From: Poa pratensis
Lineage: Eukaryota; Streptophyta; Magnoliopsida; Poales; Poaceae
Direction: 5' to 3'
DNA length: 64,000 nt
Assembly: GCA_947311845.1 (NCBI GenBank)
Contig: CAMZMU010000027.1
Span: forward strand, 30,581,723 to 30,645,722
Part shown: positions 46,048 to 59,012 of the stretch, one piece after another
Layout: each line of letters begins with the position of its first letter
Position numbering within the stretch: the first letter of the stretch is position 1
Notes under the pieces: generated by a model
Told to the model about the DNA's origin: nothing
Databases searched by the model: none
What the model saw: only the letters and a program-made list of their open reading frames with translations
Program-made: the position numbers and the translations under genes

Positions 46048-49000
46048 TGACAGCGGCGCTGGCTAGTGTGTTCATCCGGACGGGCTCCATCATCGCCTCG
46101 GGTTAGCGCGTGGTCAGTGGCCTGGTCCACAGATTCGGCTCGCTGAACTTCATCAGCGACAATGTGGGCTGCTTCGGTAGCAGGCCGCTCTCGAGGAATG
46201 GTTGCCTCGTCACCTTTGGGACGTTCGAGGTCTACGTTGCCACCTAGTTTGTCTGGAAGTACCCCGAGCAGGTGCTTGTAGTGGAAGATCCTCCTGCTGT
46301 CTGTGCGGCTCGCGGCCGACATACCGCTAGCCTCGGGAGCTGCACAGAGGTAATGATGACCGGGCCTGTGGGTGGTGCTGGCAAAGGCAATATCAGCGAG
46401 CCTGCCACCAGATCTGCCCGAACAGCGAAACCTCCGCTGGAAGGAGATGAGCACCTCCAGGCTGGTGCATCAAATGTGCCGGTCAGACCAGCTCCTCTGG
46501 AAGATATCATCGAGAAGTTGGATGTGCCGGTGATTACCGGGGTAGATGCTGTCCAAACAGCCACCGAGTTAGAGGTGCAGCGTCAGAAGCTGCATCAGGA
46601 GGCCATTGAGGTGGCCGAGATAAGGAGAGAGTTCGGGATAACCCTCCGTGAGTATAACCAAGCTCATGGTTTTACTCCGATAGCTACTCATCCTAAGCGC
46701 TTAGAAGAAGTGCGTAAAAGGGGCAAAGGCCTCAATGCCGAGATTGCTAGAGAGGGTTGATCGAGTTCTAGCAAAACTCCTAGTCTCATGTTGGCTGAGA
46801 AGCCCAAGTATAGTTCCCCTGCTAAAACTCTTAGAGCTGCCGAGCCAGCAAGAGCCGAGTTATCTAGTTTATCCGTAGAAGCTCTCCGTAGGCAACAAGA
46901 CCGAGTTAATGAGCTACTAGGTGTTGCAGTGCGGCAGAATGAGGTCTATCTTAGGGGTAACACAGCGGCAGGTGGTCCAGGATAGTTCACTCGGCTAGGG
47001 GAGCCAGTGAGAGATCTAAGGGGCAAGCTTCGTCACCGCATGTCGGTGGAGATCGTGACCGGAGTGTAAACTCTAGTAGAAATAAGCAGATGCAGACATA
47101 TGATCCGGCGTATGCTGGAAAGCAGTTAGCAGGGCAGGGCAGTGTCGGCCGGAGTAAAAGCAATCCCGGCCCGGGCAATCCAGATGCCGGAAAGATTAAC
47201 TCGGTTGGCCGAGGTTATCCACCTCGGTATCCGACACAAAATGTCGCACAAGTTCAGCAGCCCCGAGGTGATGACCATGGGGCTAACCGTTATGATGATG
47301 GTTACTCGGCTATGGAGAAAGCCGGGTATCAGAGATATGAAAGTGCGTTGGGATCCCGGTTGGGACCTCGCCAGCTGTCAGCAAATGATGCACGCTACAA
47401 GCTGGATAGGATCTATATGTCTGAGATGCTGGAAGCGCAAGGCCCACCTGGCCCTGCGTGCTTTGGACCTCGGATCATGAGGGAGTCACCGGTGCATCAC
47501 TTTCAGTTGAACCGAGGCACAGAGACTTATGACGGCAGCACTAAGCTGGAAGACTGGCTGACAGATTATGTGTCGGCAATGCATATTGCGGGAGGAAACC
47601 GCCGTTGGGCGGTGAGGTATATCCCGCAAATGTTGGAAGGGCCAGCTCGGATCTGGCTGAACAACTTGCGAGAGAATAGTATTGATTGCTGGCTGGATTT
47701 TGAAGAGGCCTTTGTTAGTAATTTCTCCAGCACATACAAGAGGCCAAATCGTCCTCAGCAGCTTGCCATGTGTAAGCAGAGGAATGATGAAACTGACCGA
47801 GACTACCTGACTCGGTAGAGTACTATTCCCAATTCCTATGAAGGAGTTGTTGAAGCGCAGGTCATTTCATGGTTTGCACAAGGGTGCCGACATGGCTCCA
47901 TGCTATGGCAGAAATTGCAAAGGGAGATGCCGGCTACTTTGGCCGAAACAATCCGGATTGCAGATAGTTATGCGCTAGGAGATCCGATGCAGCCCATGCT
48001 GAAGTCGGTGGAACCGAGTAGAAGATACCCTGGCAACAATGGACCTGGACCATCTAGGCGAGGTGACCACCAGGATTTCGGGAACAAGAGAAGAGAGGAC
48101 CGGCCGGATCACCGGTACGGTTCGAATCAAGTTGCTGCTGTTAATCAAGATCAGCCAGATGACGGCAATAGCCAGCTTCAAAAGAACAGTGGTCCTGCAT
48201 GGGGCCAAAGGTCGGATGGGAAGAAACTGTGGAGTGATAAGAGGAAGCCTTGGGAGGATAGGCCGAGATTAACCTATGAAGCAATGCTGGATGGGCCCTG
48301 CAGCTATCACATGAACGACCCACGCAGGCCGGCCAATCATTCAACCCGGCAGTAAAGCTGGTATCAGCGCACGTTGAAGGAAGGGGGAGGATCCGGAGGA
48401 AATCAGATGGGAGCATCTCAGAGACCTCCCACGCAGAGGCCTGCGCCACTCACCGGGGCAAACAACATTCCCGTGAATGCACCTCCACCGAGGCCTGCAG
48501 CTCCGAGGCCTGTTAACCAAGTAAATGTCGGAGGCAATAGTGGCAATGCTGGTCCCAGCCGCCAGGCAGAATATCGCCAGGGAGAGTACAAAGAGGCTCA
48601 TCAGAGCTATGTGATCTTTGTGACCGAGCCAACAGATAAGCTGAGCTTGCATCGGCGTGCAATGGAGGTGAACGCTGTTATGCCGGCTGTGCCAAAGTAC
48701 ATGAACTGGGACGATCAGAAGGTCAGTTGGAGCATAGATGATCATCCTCGGACCATGCCAAGCCCGGGAGGTTACGCACTAGTTGTGGATCCGACATTCA
48801 TTGGGCCCACCATCAATGTCAGGTTCACCCGGGTTCTCATTGACAATGGGAGCAGCATCAACATCATGTACCGAGACACCATGGTAAAGATGGGCATCTC
48901 GGCGAACATGTTGCAACCGAGTCATACAACCTTTCATGGCATAGTGCCAGGTGTCTCATGCGCACCTATGGGAAAGATTTGGGTTGATGTGTTGTTCGGC

Positions 49001-49399
49001 ACCAAGGATAACTGCAGAACCGAGAGCATCCAGTTCGAGGTCCACTTGCTCGGTAGGCCAGCCCTGGCCAAGTTCATGATATCCACACATGTGGGTTACC
49101 TCAAGATGAAGCTGCTGGGTCCTAATGACATCATTACCATTTCGGGGAACTATAAGTGTTCCATGGAGTGCGCCTCGGCTGGATCTTGTCTGGCTGAGTC
49201 ATTAATCGTTGCTGCGGAGAAAAAGAGAATCCATGAAGTGGTGGCGCTGGCCCAGTCTGCGCAACTCGGTATGCCGGGTATGGCTAACCCGGAGCAAAAT
49301 GCGGCGTTCCAGGTGCCGAAGGAGACAAAGAAGATCAGTGTTGATCCGGCGTTCCCAGAGCACAACGTCATCATTGGTACCGGGTTAACTGAGAAATAG
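46048..49399 (+). pseudogene. Gag-protease of the second Tat-like element
   Basis: The gag core lies at 47400-47800 (TYDGSTKLEDWLTDYVSAMH, MLEGPARIWLNNLRENS, FVSNFSSTYKRPNRPQQL), clearly related to that of the first Tat-like element. The protease has VLIDNGSSINIMY near 48835 and LLGRPALAKF near 49050. Lesions: TGA at 46758, TAG at 46983, a net one-base loss near 47000-47085, TAG at 47816, TAA at 48353, and the TAG at 49397 that matches the first element. A C..H...H region near 48300 is like the CHHC knuckle of the first element. Confidence 0.8.
49397..49399 (+). other. In-frame TAG between protease and reverse transcriptase, second element
   Basis: AAA TAG GAA, at the codon that matches 28312-28314: both stops stand between a GxGLxxK-type end and a (V/S)xFLRENxDIFAW start. 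The frame is the same before and after the stop. Confidence 0.8.
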
Positions 49400-52300
49400 G
49401 AAGGCGAGCTCAGTCACTTCCTCCGTGAGAATCGGGATATCTTTGCATGGTCCAATCATGACTTGCCAGGTGTTCCGAGGGAGTTGGCTGAGCACTCTTT
49501 GTTCGTCAGACCGGATATGAAACCGGTGAAGCAACCAATGCGATGTCTCTCGGATGAGAGGAGAAAAGTGATAGGCGATGAGCTAGCCAAATTACTCGCA
49601 CCTGGTTTCATCATGGAAGTGCTGCACCCGGACTGGTTGTCTAACCCGGTCCTGGTGGAAAAGAAAAAGGAAGAAGACCCGAATGTGGCCATAGTGTGGC
49701 GCATGTGTATTGATTTCACGAACTGAACAAGGCATGTCCTAAGGATCCATTCCCGCTGCCTCGGATTGATCAAGTATCGATTCCACAGCCGGGTGTGAGC
49801 TGTTATCCTTTGTGGATGCATATTCTGGTTTTCACCAGATACCGTTGAACCCAGCTGATCAAATGAAAATTGCTTTTATTACCCCGTACGGGGCTTATTG
49901 CTTTCGTGTCATGACATTTGGTTTGAGAAATGCTGGTGCCACTTACCAAAGATGTATGCAAAAATGCTTGCATGATCAAATAGGCAAAAATGCACAGGTG
50001 TATGTCGATGATATCGTCATCAAAACTAAGGAGAAATCCACTCTGATTGATGATCTCAGAGAAACATTCGCGAATCTAAGGAGATTCCGGTTGAAACTTA
50101 ACCCGGGCAAGTGTACCTTTGGTGTACCGGCAGGCAAATTACTCGGTTTCCTCATGTCAAGCCGAGGTATCGAGGTAAATCCACAAAGATCCGTGCTATT
50201 GAAAGCATGAAGTTGCCGAGATGTCTCAAGGATGTGCAGAAATTCACTGGTTGCTTGGCATCCTTAAGTCGGTTTGTCAGTAGGTTGGGAGAAAAGGCAT
50301 TGCCTTTATACCAACTAATGAAGAAAAGTGATAGTTTGACGTGGACCCCGCAAGCGGATGCGGCGTTCACCGAGCTGAAAAAGATGTTAGCAACTGCACC
50401 GATACTGGCCTCACCATTACCCAAAGAGCCGATGTTGCTCTACATTGCAGCCACAAACCGAGTTGTTAGTACAGTGGTGGTGGAGAGAGAGAGGAAGAAG
50501 GCAAAACCGTGCAGAGGCCGGTATATTATCTGAGCGAGGTGATCTCGCTGCCTAAGCAAAATTATCCTCACTACCAGAAAATGACATATGGTGTCTATAT
50601 GGCAGCCAAGAAGTTGAAACATTACTTCCAAGAGCATTCAATCACAGTGGTGTGTGAGACTCCAATCTCGGAGATCATCGGTTGCAAAGATGCAAGTGGC
50701 CGAGTAGCCAAATGGGCCATAGAGTTGTCCCCTTACACACCACATTATCAAAGAAGAGATGCCATCAAATCTCAGGCACTGCCGGATTTCTTGGTAGATT
50801 GGGCCGAGATGTAGTATGAACCACCACTGCCTGACTCCAATTATTGGAGATGCACTTTGATGGTTCCAAGACCAAGATTGGTTTGGGCGCCGGGGTAGTT
50901 CTTACCTCGCCGAAGCGAGACCAGCTGAGATATGTACTGCAGATTCATTTTGCGGCATCTAACAATGTGGCCGAGTATGAGGCACGTGTTCATGGGCTCA
51001 ATGTGGCCAAGGAAATTGGTATTCGCAGAATAGAATGCTTTGGAGACTCGGATCTTGTGGTGCAGCAAGCCTCGGGAAATTGGGATGCTTTGGCTGCCAA
51101 CATGGCGTTGTATCGGTTCCATGTTCAGAAAATCTCGGGATTTTTCGAGGGTTGTGAGTTCAAACATATACCTCAGACAGAAAATGAAGCTGCCGATATA
51201 CAGTCCAAGCTAGGTTCATCTCGGGATCCAATTCCACCCGGCATATCCTTGGAGCATCTCAGGAAGCCATCAATCAAACCGTCGCCCGAGTCCGAGTCAA
51301 TCTTTATCCCGCGAAACCGGAATCTGGTGCTGTTCCCATGGACATCGATGTTGGGTGCATTTGGGAGAACCCAGGGACTGATTGGCAGAACTCGGGGACT
51401 GAACAGTGGATGTCGGAAGAAGCAATGTCGGTTGATCTCATGGAGGTGGATGATCCGGTATTTCCTGTGCATCCTGTGCCGGGATGGGCGCAACCTATAA
51501 TGGCGTATATGATGGATGGAAGTTTGCCAAGTAATGAAGTTGAGGCCAGGCAAGTGCAAAGAATATCCAAGGCATATACCATCATCAACCAGGAGTTATA
51601 CAAGAGAAGTGTGACCGAAGTACTGCAACGCTGTGTTAGCCGCAGGAAGGGCAAGAGATGCTCCTGGAGATTCATCAAGGAGAGTGTGGTCATCATGCTT
51701 CATCAAGAGCCTTGGTGGCTAAAGTATTCCGGCATGGGTTTTATTGGCCCAGTGCTTTGAATCAGGCAGAAGATATCGTCCGAAAATGTGAGGGATGTCA
51801 GAGATTTGCTAAGAAGATCCACCTGCCAGCTTCGGCACTCAAGATAATTCCAATCACTTGGCCCTTTGCAGTTTGGTGTCTGGATATGGTGGTAACATGA
51901 CTCATATGCTGGTGATGGTGGATAAGTTCACCAAGTGGATCGAGGTGAAGCCAATCAGGAAGTGTGATGGCCACACAGCTGTGTCCTTTTTGAAGGACAT
52001 CATTTTGAGATATGGTTACCCCCATAGCATTATCTCGGATAATGGCACAAACTTTGCTGTGGGAGAATTTGCTCGGTTCTGTGCTGAAAAGAGAATTCGG
52101 TTGGACATAGCCTCGGTGGCGCACCCGGAGGCAAATGGGCAAGTGGAAAGAGCAAATGCGTTGGTGTTGGCCGACATCAAAGCTCGGTTGATTGAACCAC
52201 TGTTGCAAACTCCGGGATGCTGGATAGAGGAGATACCAGCAGTATTGTGGGGTCTAAGGACCACACCGAATCGTTCAACTGGCTATACGCCATTCTTTCT

Positions 52301-52858
52301 GGTCTATGGAGCAGAAGCAGTTTTGCCAACATGGAATATGACGCGCCGAGAGTGGCGTTGTACACTGAAACCGAGGCAAAAGAAGCTCGGGAAAATGGTG
52401 TTGATTTGTTCGAAGAAGCAAGAGAGCTGACCTTATCTCGGTCAGCGATATATCAGCAAAATCTCCGACGCTATCATAGCCGGAAGATCAGCCCTCGGGT
52501 ATTCCGAGAAGGAGATTTGGTGCTTAGGCTGGTGTAGCGCAAAGCTGGCATGCACAAGTTATCACCTCCATGGGAGGGACCATTCATTGTGAGCAAGGCT
52601 CTACACAATGATGCCTACTATCTTATAGATGCACAGAAACCAATGAAGAACAGGATGGACAAATCCGGAGAGGAGACCAAACGACCCTGGAATGTAGCTC
52701 TACTCCGACCTTTTACTCATAAGGGTGCAATGTATGTATCTAGGTTGCTTTTGAATAAAATGCCGGCACTCCGAAAAGAAACTCGGGGACTGCCTTGTCC
52801 ATATGCATGTGTTTTATCTCTCTTTTATCTGTGTTGTTTCTATGTCGGATGGTTTTAA
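49400..52858 (+). pseudogene. Pol of the second Tat-like element
   Basis: RT (49480-50200) has YVDD at 50001-50012. The first RNase H is at 50430-50810, the second at 50846-51200 (MHFDGSKTKIGLGAG, ECFGDSDLVVQQ, NEAAD). Integrase (51650-52720) keeps HHASSRALV, CEGC, SDNGTNF and NGQVERAN. One-base losses are inferred near 49715, 49777, 50185, 50495, 50846, 51310, 51635 and 52712. About four bases are missing near 52330, and several codons after the first catalytic Asp are missing near 51890. TAG stops also at 52535. The natural end is probably near 52721; the open frame to 52858 follows from the last shift. Confidence 0.85.
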
Positions 52859-53230
52859 ACCTCGTTTCAAAGTTCATGTAATGTATGCTATCTTGTTGTG
52901 ATCTTGTGACTCGACTGACGAACGCCAAAATGGCAGTCAAGAGCAGAGGTTATGGAATATAGTGAACATGAAAACGAACTCGTGGATTCGGTCCAAAAAT
53001 GATTCGGCATATGTTCTTTACTAACCCTGTATTTTATTCCTTTTCTTTGTGTCGGCTGACTCTAAACCTTATCTCAGAATTTATGAGTACTGTATGCTAT
53101 AATTTTGATCTTGTGACTCGACTGTCGAACGCCAAAATGGTAGACAAGAGCAAAGATTACTAAGTATAGTAAACAAGAAAGTGAACTCGGGGACTTGGTG
53201 CAAAGTGATCCGGCATTAAGCCAGTCTCGT
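52838..53230 (+). repeat. Two direct repeats with about 208 bp period
   Basis: A unit with GTATGCTAT, GATCTTGTGACTCGACTG and CGAACGCCAAAATGG occurs at about 52883-52980 and again at about 53092-53190. It lies in the convergent gap between integrase and the antisense gene. No coding function. Confidence 0.7.
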
Positions 53231-53277
53231 TGAAGCTAGCGTTATAGAGTAGCACTGGTAAAAGCTTAATAGTATAT

Positions 53278-56200
53278 TTACATCTGCACCCGGCATTCCG
53301 GGGATTTAATGGTTCTACTTGTGATAAGTTCATACAGTTGTGCCGGAAGAGCTCGGATCGGTTGGAGCAGTGCGGGTCGCAGGAGCAGTCCCGGTTGCGG
53401 GATTGGCGGCCAAGTGTCGGTGATGTCGGTTGCTGGCTGCTCGGTTGTGTCGGCCGCTGCGGCATTGGCAGTGTTGGGAGGTTCAGCCTCGGTCTCCTCA
53501 TCAGCTTCTTCTGCCTCATCCTCATCCTCTTCTTCGACGTCATCATCTTCACCGTCGGAGTAGACGGGACCAGGAATGAAGTATTGGGTCTGGGCGTAGT
53601 TGGCCATAAATGCGGCTGCTTAATTCCTTGCGGCTCTGGATCAGTGTTGGATCCGACGTCCATTTTGAGTCGGAGTGCAGAGATTGCAGTGCTCTCAGGT
53701 CGATTGACTCGTACCATGAAAGCACAAAGGTCAAAGCTTGATCTGCGCCGGCGCGAGCTGAGGAAGATCTCCACTCTCGGAGCCTTGTCTCGGCAGTCAG
53801 CAAGCACTTGGATAACTCGGCAATGGTAGCTGGGGTCTCTGACTGTGGCCATAGAGTGTTGTAAACCCGGATACCAGCGTCAAGGAGCTCGGTACCAATG
53901 CACTTCAGAGGGGATATGCGAGCATCCAGAGCTGTCAGATGATCTTCAATGTCCCATTCCTCCGAGATCGGGCCAGATTCTCCTCTCTTATCTCGTGCCT
54001 TGCGGACAGTGTTTGCTGCAGCGGCCTTGGAGTGGGAGAATTGTTCTGAAGAGAGAAAAGTTGTTACCGAGTTAAGCCATATACCGGCATATTTCTAATG
54101 TCGACAGAAGCAAAGGAAATGAAAAGAAAGGGTGAAGAAAACTCACTATCCATCTCGTTGTTGAGCCGGGTGAGCTTGGCCAGCCAGCTGTCGCATTTGG
54201 CCTTGAGGGCATCCAATTCTTGTTGAACCGAGGTGGCGCGAGCCTCGGTCTGGTCGAGGAGCTCCTTTTGATTCAAAGCTCCTTATTCCCGCTGCTTCAG
54301 AGTTTTCTCCAGCTCGGATTTCTCATTTTGAGCCTGTTCAAGCTCCTTCTGGAGCCGAGACACCTCGGTTTTCTCCTTCTGAAGCGCAGCGTTGTGCGCG
54401 ATCTCCTTTTTCTTCAGCATCTCCTGCAGCTGCTTGTAGGAGCTCTTGAGTTTGTTGTGGTCCAGGAGCAGCTTCTGGAATACTCCAGTCCGAGCATTGG
54501 TGCAGTCCTGAAACAAGCAAAATGTTAATATAATTTTTTGAAGATTCATGCCGAGTAAAACTCGACCCGAATCTCGGGGACTGGGTGTCAGATTTTTTGA
54601 ACTTGATGGTGGAAATTTTGTGAAGATCCACACCGAGTGATCTTTACTCGGGTGAGCACCGATCACTCGATCCGGATCTCGAGGACTGGGGATTGTATAT
54701 GTTTATCATATATCGCAGAGGAAAGAAAGGTGTGGCCGAGGAAATTTACCTCGGCGACCTGGCTGGCTCAAAGGGTCGCAACTTGCAAGTTGTGCATGGA
54801 CTGAGCGAGTGTGCTAGGTCCAGCTGGATGTCGGTTGGTCGGATTCGCAGAAGAAATCTCGCCAGTATCGGCGGCATTCCAATCCATATGATACTGCTCC
54901 TCCGAGCCCAAGCTATGTCCGCTTTGAGTTCGAAGCCGAGGAAAACTCCAGCTGCCAGTGGAAACTCGGGAGACAGAGGCAGTGAGAGCTTGGTGGGCCG
55001 GTGTAGTGGTTGGAGTCAGCACCACTTGTTTCGCTGGGTTAACAAGTTGTTTCCCGATGGCCACTTGACTGTGGCGGCTTGTGCGGTGAAGTAGATTTCC
55101 GAGTTGATAACTCGGTGGACTTTGTAGTGGATTTCGGCGGTGGCTGCTTCGATGGCTGTTGCTGCTGTGGCTACTGCTGCTGTTGCTGTTGTTGTTGTTG
55201 TTGCGGTGGCTGCTGCTGTTGTGATTGTGGTGGTTGCTGCTGATCCGGTGCTAGCGGAGTCTCGGTCCGCTCCGTCTCGGAATCCATGATGTTGGCACCG
55301 GGATCAGTGTCTCGGTCAAGGGCCGAGGCTTCTGGGGCATCTTGGCCTCCTCCAGGGGTGGCATCAGAAGCCGGCAGCAGTATGATGGATGGAGTGGTAG
55401 GTGCCTAGGCTGAGCTAGCAGCTCCAGTGTCGGTTTGCCGAGATACAGCTGGCGGCGGAATAGGTGAGCGCATGTTAGATGCGCTCTGGTTAACCTCAAG
55501 GGCGGCGCTGCGTCGAGACAAGAAAAGATGTTACCTCGGAGAAATATTAACTCAGTTAAAAGAAGAAAGGGAAATGAGTGTATATCAGCAAAGGATATCT
55601 CACCCTTGTGTGATGATACGTCTCTAACGTATCTATAATTTTTGATGTTCCATGCTTGTTTTACACCAATTGCTACATGTTTTGCATCTACTTTATGGCA
55701 CTTTTATACATTTTTTGGGACTAACCTATTAACAAGATGCCGAAGAGCCAGTTCCTGTTTTCTGCTGTTTCTGTATTTTAGAAAAGCAAGTCTGGAAATA
55801 TTCTCGGAATTGGACGAAACTTCACGGAGGATGCTATTTTGCCAGAACACACCTGAAGGACCAAAGGATCAACAGAGGAGAGCCACGTGGGCCCCACACA
55901 TGGCCAGGGCGCGGGGCCCCCTCTGGCGCGCCCAGGATAGGTGTGGGCCCCATGGTGGCCTCCAGCCGCCGCCCTTTCGTCCACTTATTCACCACGAGAA
56001 AATAACCCTAAGTGCCTGAGCCAATATCCACGAAAAGTCCAGAACCTCTTCCCGGCACCCTGCTGGAGAGGGGAATCGTCACCGGAGGCTTCTACATTGC
56101 CATGCCTACCTATGAAGTGATGCGTGAGTAGTTCATCCTTAGACTACGGGTCCATAGCAGTAGCTAGATGGTTGTCTCTCCAATTTGTGCCATCATGTTT

Positions 56201-58990
56201 AGATCTTGTGAGCTGCCCTACATGATCAAGATCATATTATTGTAATGCTACATGTTGTGTTTGCTGGGATCCGATGAATATTGAATACTATGTCAAGTTG
56301 ATTATCAATCTATGCCCTATGTTATTTATGATCTTGCATGCTTTCCATTACTAGTAGATGCTTTGGCCAAGTAGATGCATGTAACTCCAAGAGAGATTAT
56401 TTATGGTAGATAGTGGGTGCATGCCTCTTTTTAATCTGGGACAGTGACAGAAAGTTCTAAGGTTGTGGATGTGCTGTTGCCACTAGGGGTAACCTAACGA
56501 TGCTATGTCCACGGGCATATGTGTTTGTTTACATTACGCACTTTACTTAATGCGATTATCCGTTGCTTGCAACTTAATACCAACGGGGAACTCGGATGAC
56601 AACCCGGCGGTGGATTATTAGTCATAGATGCTATTGGATAACGGTCTATGTATTATGTCGTAATGCCCAATTAAATACCATAGTAATCATCATGTCATAT
56701 TTATGCATTGTCATGCGCTCACTATTTGTCAATTGCCCAGCTGTAATTTGTTTACCCAGCATGTTAGTTATCTTTTATGGAGAGACACCACTAGTGAACT
56801 ATGGACCCCGGTCCATTCTTTTACACTGATTAAACAACCACAAACTGCAAACTGTTTCTTTTTCATTCTCTGCAATTTAATACTCATTTTCCACACGAGA
56901 CGTTTAATCCTTTGTTTTTAGCAACCCGGTGAGATTGGCAACCTCACTGTTTCGTTGGGGCAAAGTAGTTTGATTGTGTTATGTGCAGGTTCCACGTTGG
57001 TGATTGAGTAACAGCGCCGCCAACAACCTTCTAAAGAGTTGCTGCTCCTACTGGTTCGATAACCTTGGTTTCATACTGAGGGAAAACTTGCTGCTGAACG
57101 GCATCATACCTTCCTCTTGGGGTCTCCCAACGAACGTATGATTCACGTCATCATGTGACTGGTGGCATCTTCTTGCCCCGGGGCTTCTGTCCCGGCTTCT
57201 TCTGCATCTTCTGTTTCTTCTTTGCGGGGGCTGGGGCTTCTGAGGTCCCGGTATCTGAGATACCAGTCCCTGCGCGTTTGTGAGATGCGCCTCGGTTGTC
57301 CGTGGTAGCAGGGCGCGTACTCGGAGCTTGGCCTGCCGGGTTAATTGGTGCCGAGGGTATTGGGTGAGCATATGCGAGGGGACGGGCATCAAATACCTAA
57401 AGAATTTCACAATCATCATCATCGTCATCATTACCCGAGGCAAGGGCGCCAGCAGCCGGAATCGGCATGTGATCTTCGTCGTCCGGGTCTTCAACCTCGG
57501 CGACGGCCGGGCAGGTAAATCTTGGCCCCATTTGGCGGAGGGATTAGCTCCGTCCTCCTTGGTTTGCCGAGCAAATAGCTGCAGTACAGATGCAGTGAAA
57601 CCGGGTTATTCTAGAAGCAAAGTTTAATGCCGACATAAAAGTTGTGTCGGCAGGCAAAATATGTCGGTCGAGATTGTATGTTACTTACTAGCTCCGGAAG
57701 CCGAGTTCAGTTATGGGGTTCTTTACCCATACCCATTCCCCGGGCATCTTCATCCTGGCAATGGACTTGACGCGTCTCCGAACCTCGGACTTGCTCAGCT
57801 CATGAGTACTGACCCGAGTAGGGTCGTATCGGCCACGCATGTGGCTGATCTTGTGAACTCGGTTTTGGAGTGGGGAAACTCGGCGGCTAATGAATGTTCT
57901 CAAGAGATCATCGGCCACCATCCCTTCCCCCTGGAAAGAGGCAACGTATTTGTGAATCTGGTTGATCTTGAGATTCGTCTCCCTAGGATTGAAGTTCCAA
58001 TTGTGCTGCTCCGTGGGGGCACCGAGAGTGAATGTCGGCAGATTGAGGAGATCAACGTTATCCGGGCTCTTCACGTAGAAGAACGTGCGTTGCCATTTCC
58101 GACATGACTCCAGGCCTTCAATCCGAGGGAAGATGGAAGCTCTCCGAGGTATAATAGTAGCAGCTCCGCACGGGGTCATCTCCTTGGGGAAGTTCTTGTT
58201 CTCTGGATCCGGGACACTCTGCTTCCGGAGTTGGAAATATTTGGCCCAGAGATCAACCGTGGGCCAGAGAACAAGGTATCCCTCAGGGAAAGAGACATAC
58301 ACCGAGAGAGTGGTGATGGCGTTGGCTGGAAGATGATGGGCTGAAGATGAAACTTGTTTAGGAAGGCTCAGAAGAAGGGGCTCGCCGGGAGTCCAAAGCC
58401 GCGCTCGAAGTGCGCGACAAAAACAACTCGCTCGCCGGGTTGCAAACTCGGCTAGGCCTTGTTGCCAGGGATCCGGCATATCACCCCTTGCGGGATGCGC
58501 CGAGTTTTGATCAGCCAATCTATCTCCCCTTAGGAGACATCGGAGCCTTCCCATCCAGCGCGCTCACCCTCGTCTGCGGCGGAATCAGTGGGATCCGCGA
58601 TGTTGCTAGAAGACATTGCGACTGTGGGGATCTGCAAAGAGGCAGTAAGTTCATCGGCGGTGAGCATCTCTTGGTGTTTACACAGTGAAGGAAAAGGAAA
58701 TAGCAAGGATAAACAAGATTCTACGAGGAAGAAGCAAAAAAATAAGATCTACGGAGAAGGTCTAAAAATAAATCTAAAAGAAGAACTGTGGAAGAGCTAT
58801 GGAAGAACTGAGAGTTAGCCGCGGGAAATGCTAAGGACAGATAGCTTACCAGAGAAACACAGATTGCACCAATGGAGAACTTGGGCTCGGCGGCGGCGCT
58901 GCGGCGGCGTGAAGAACTCTGGTGCGGTGGCGGAGTGCTCTGCGCGGTGGTGGCGAGGTGGAAGAAAAGAGGAAGAGAATGGAGAAGAAG
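53278..58990 (-). pseudogene. Decayed antisense gene of the second Tat-like element
   Basis: Counterpart of the antisense gene at 32087-35314. From the minus-strand promoter at 59020: a leader with a donor near 58852, then an exon at about 58635-57686 with a putative gypsy-type transposon domain (LRKQSVPDPENKNF, RKWQRTFFYVKSPDN). Next come a Lys-rich exon from about 57577, cut by the element at 55614-57153, a Gln-rich segment (about 55145-55250), coiled-coil exons (54510-54150; LQKELEQAQNEKSELEK) and a final exon (54050-53278) with an acidic stretch (EEEDEDEAEEADEE). Lesions include TAA and TGA stops near 58540 and 58400, TAG near 58455, a frameshift near 58350 and another near 53600. Exon limits are approximate. 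Confidence 0.65.
55614..57153 (+). mobile_element. Solo-LTR-like element, TGATACGTC family, copy 4
   Basis: 1540 bp, starts TGATACGTCTC and ends CGTCATCA, flanked by TGTGA (55609-55613 and 57154-57158). It is the cleanest full copy and sets the family borders. Close to its start it has the inverted pair GATACGT...ACGTATC. No coding region. Confidence 0.85.
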
Positions 58991-59012
58991 AGGAGAAGGG
59001 GCCCCCGCTCCC

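Noticed and set aside
46015..46590. Minus-strand ORFs in the LTR and gag of the second Tat-like element (45939-46564)
   Set aside because: They are shadows of the gag frame and the primer region and have no motif.
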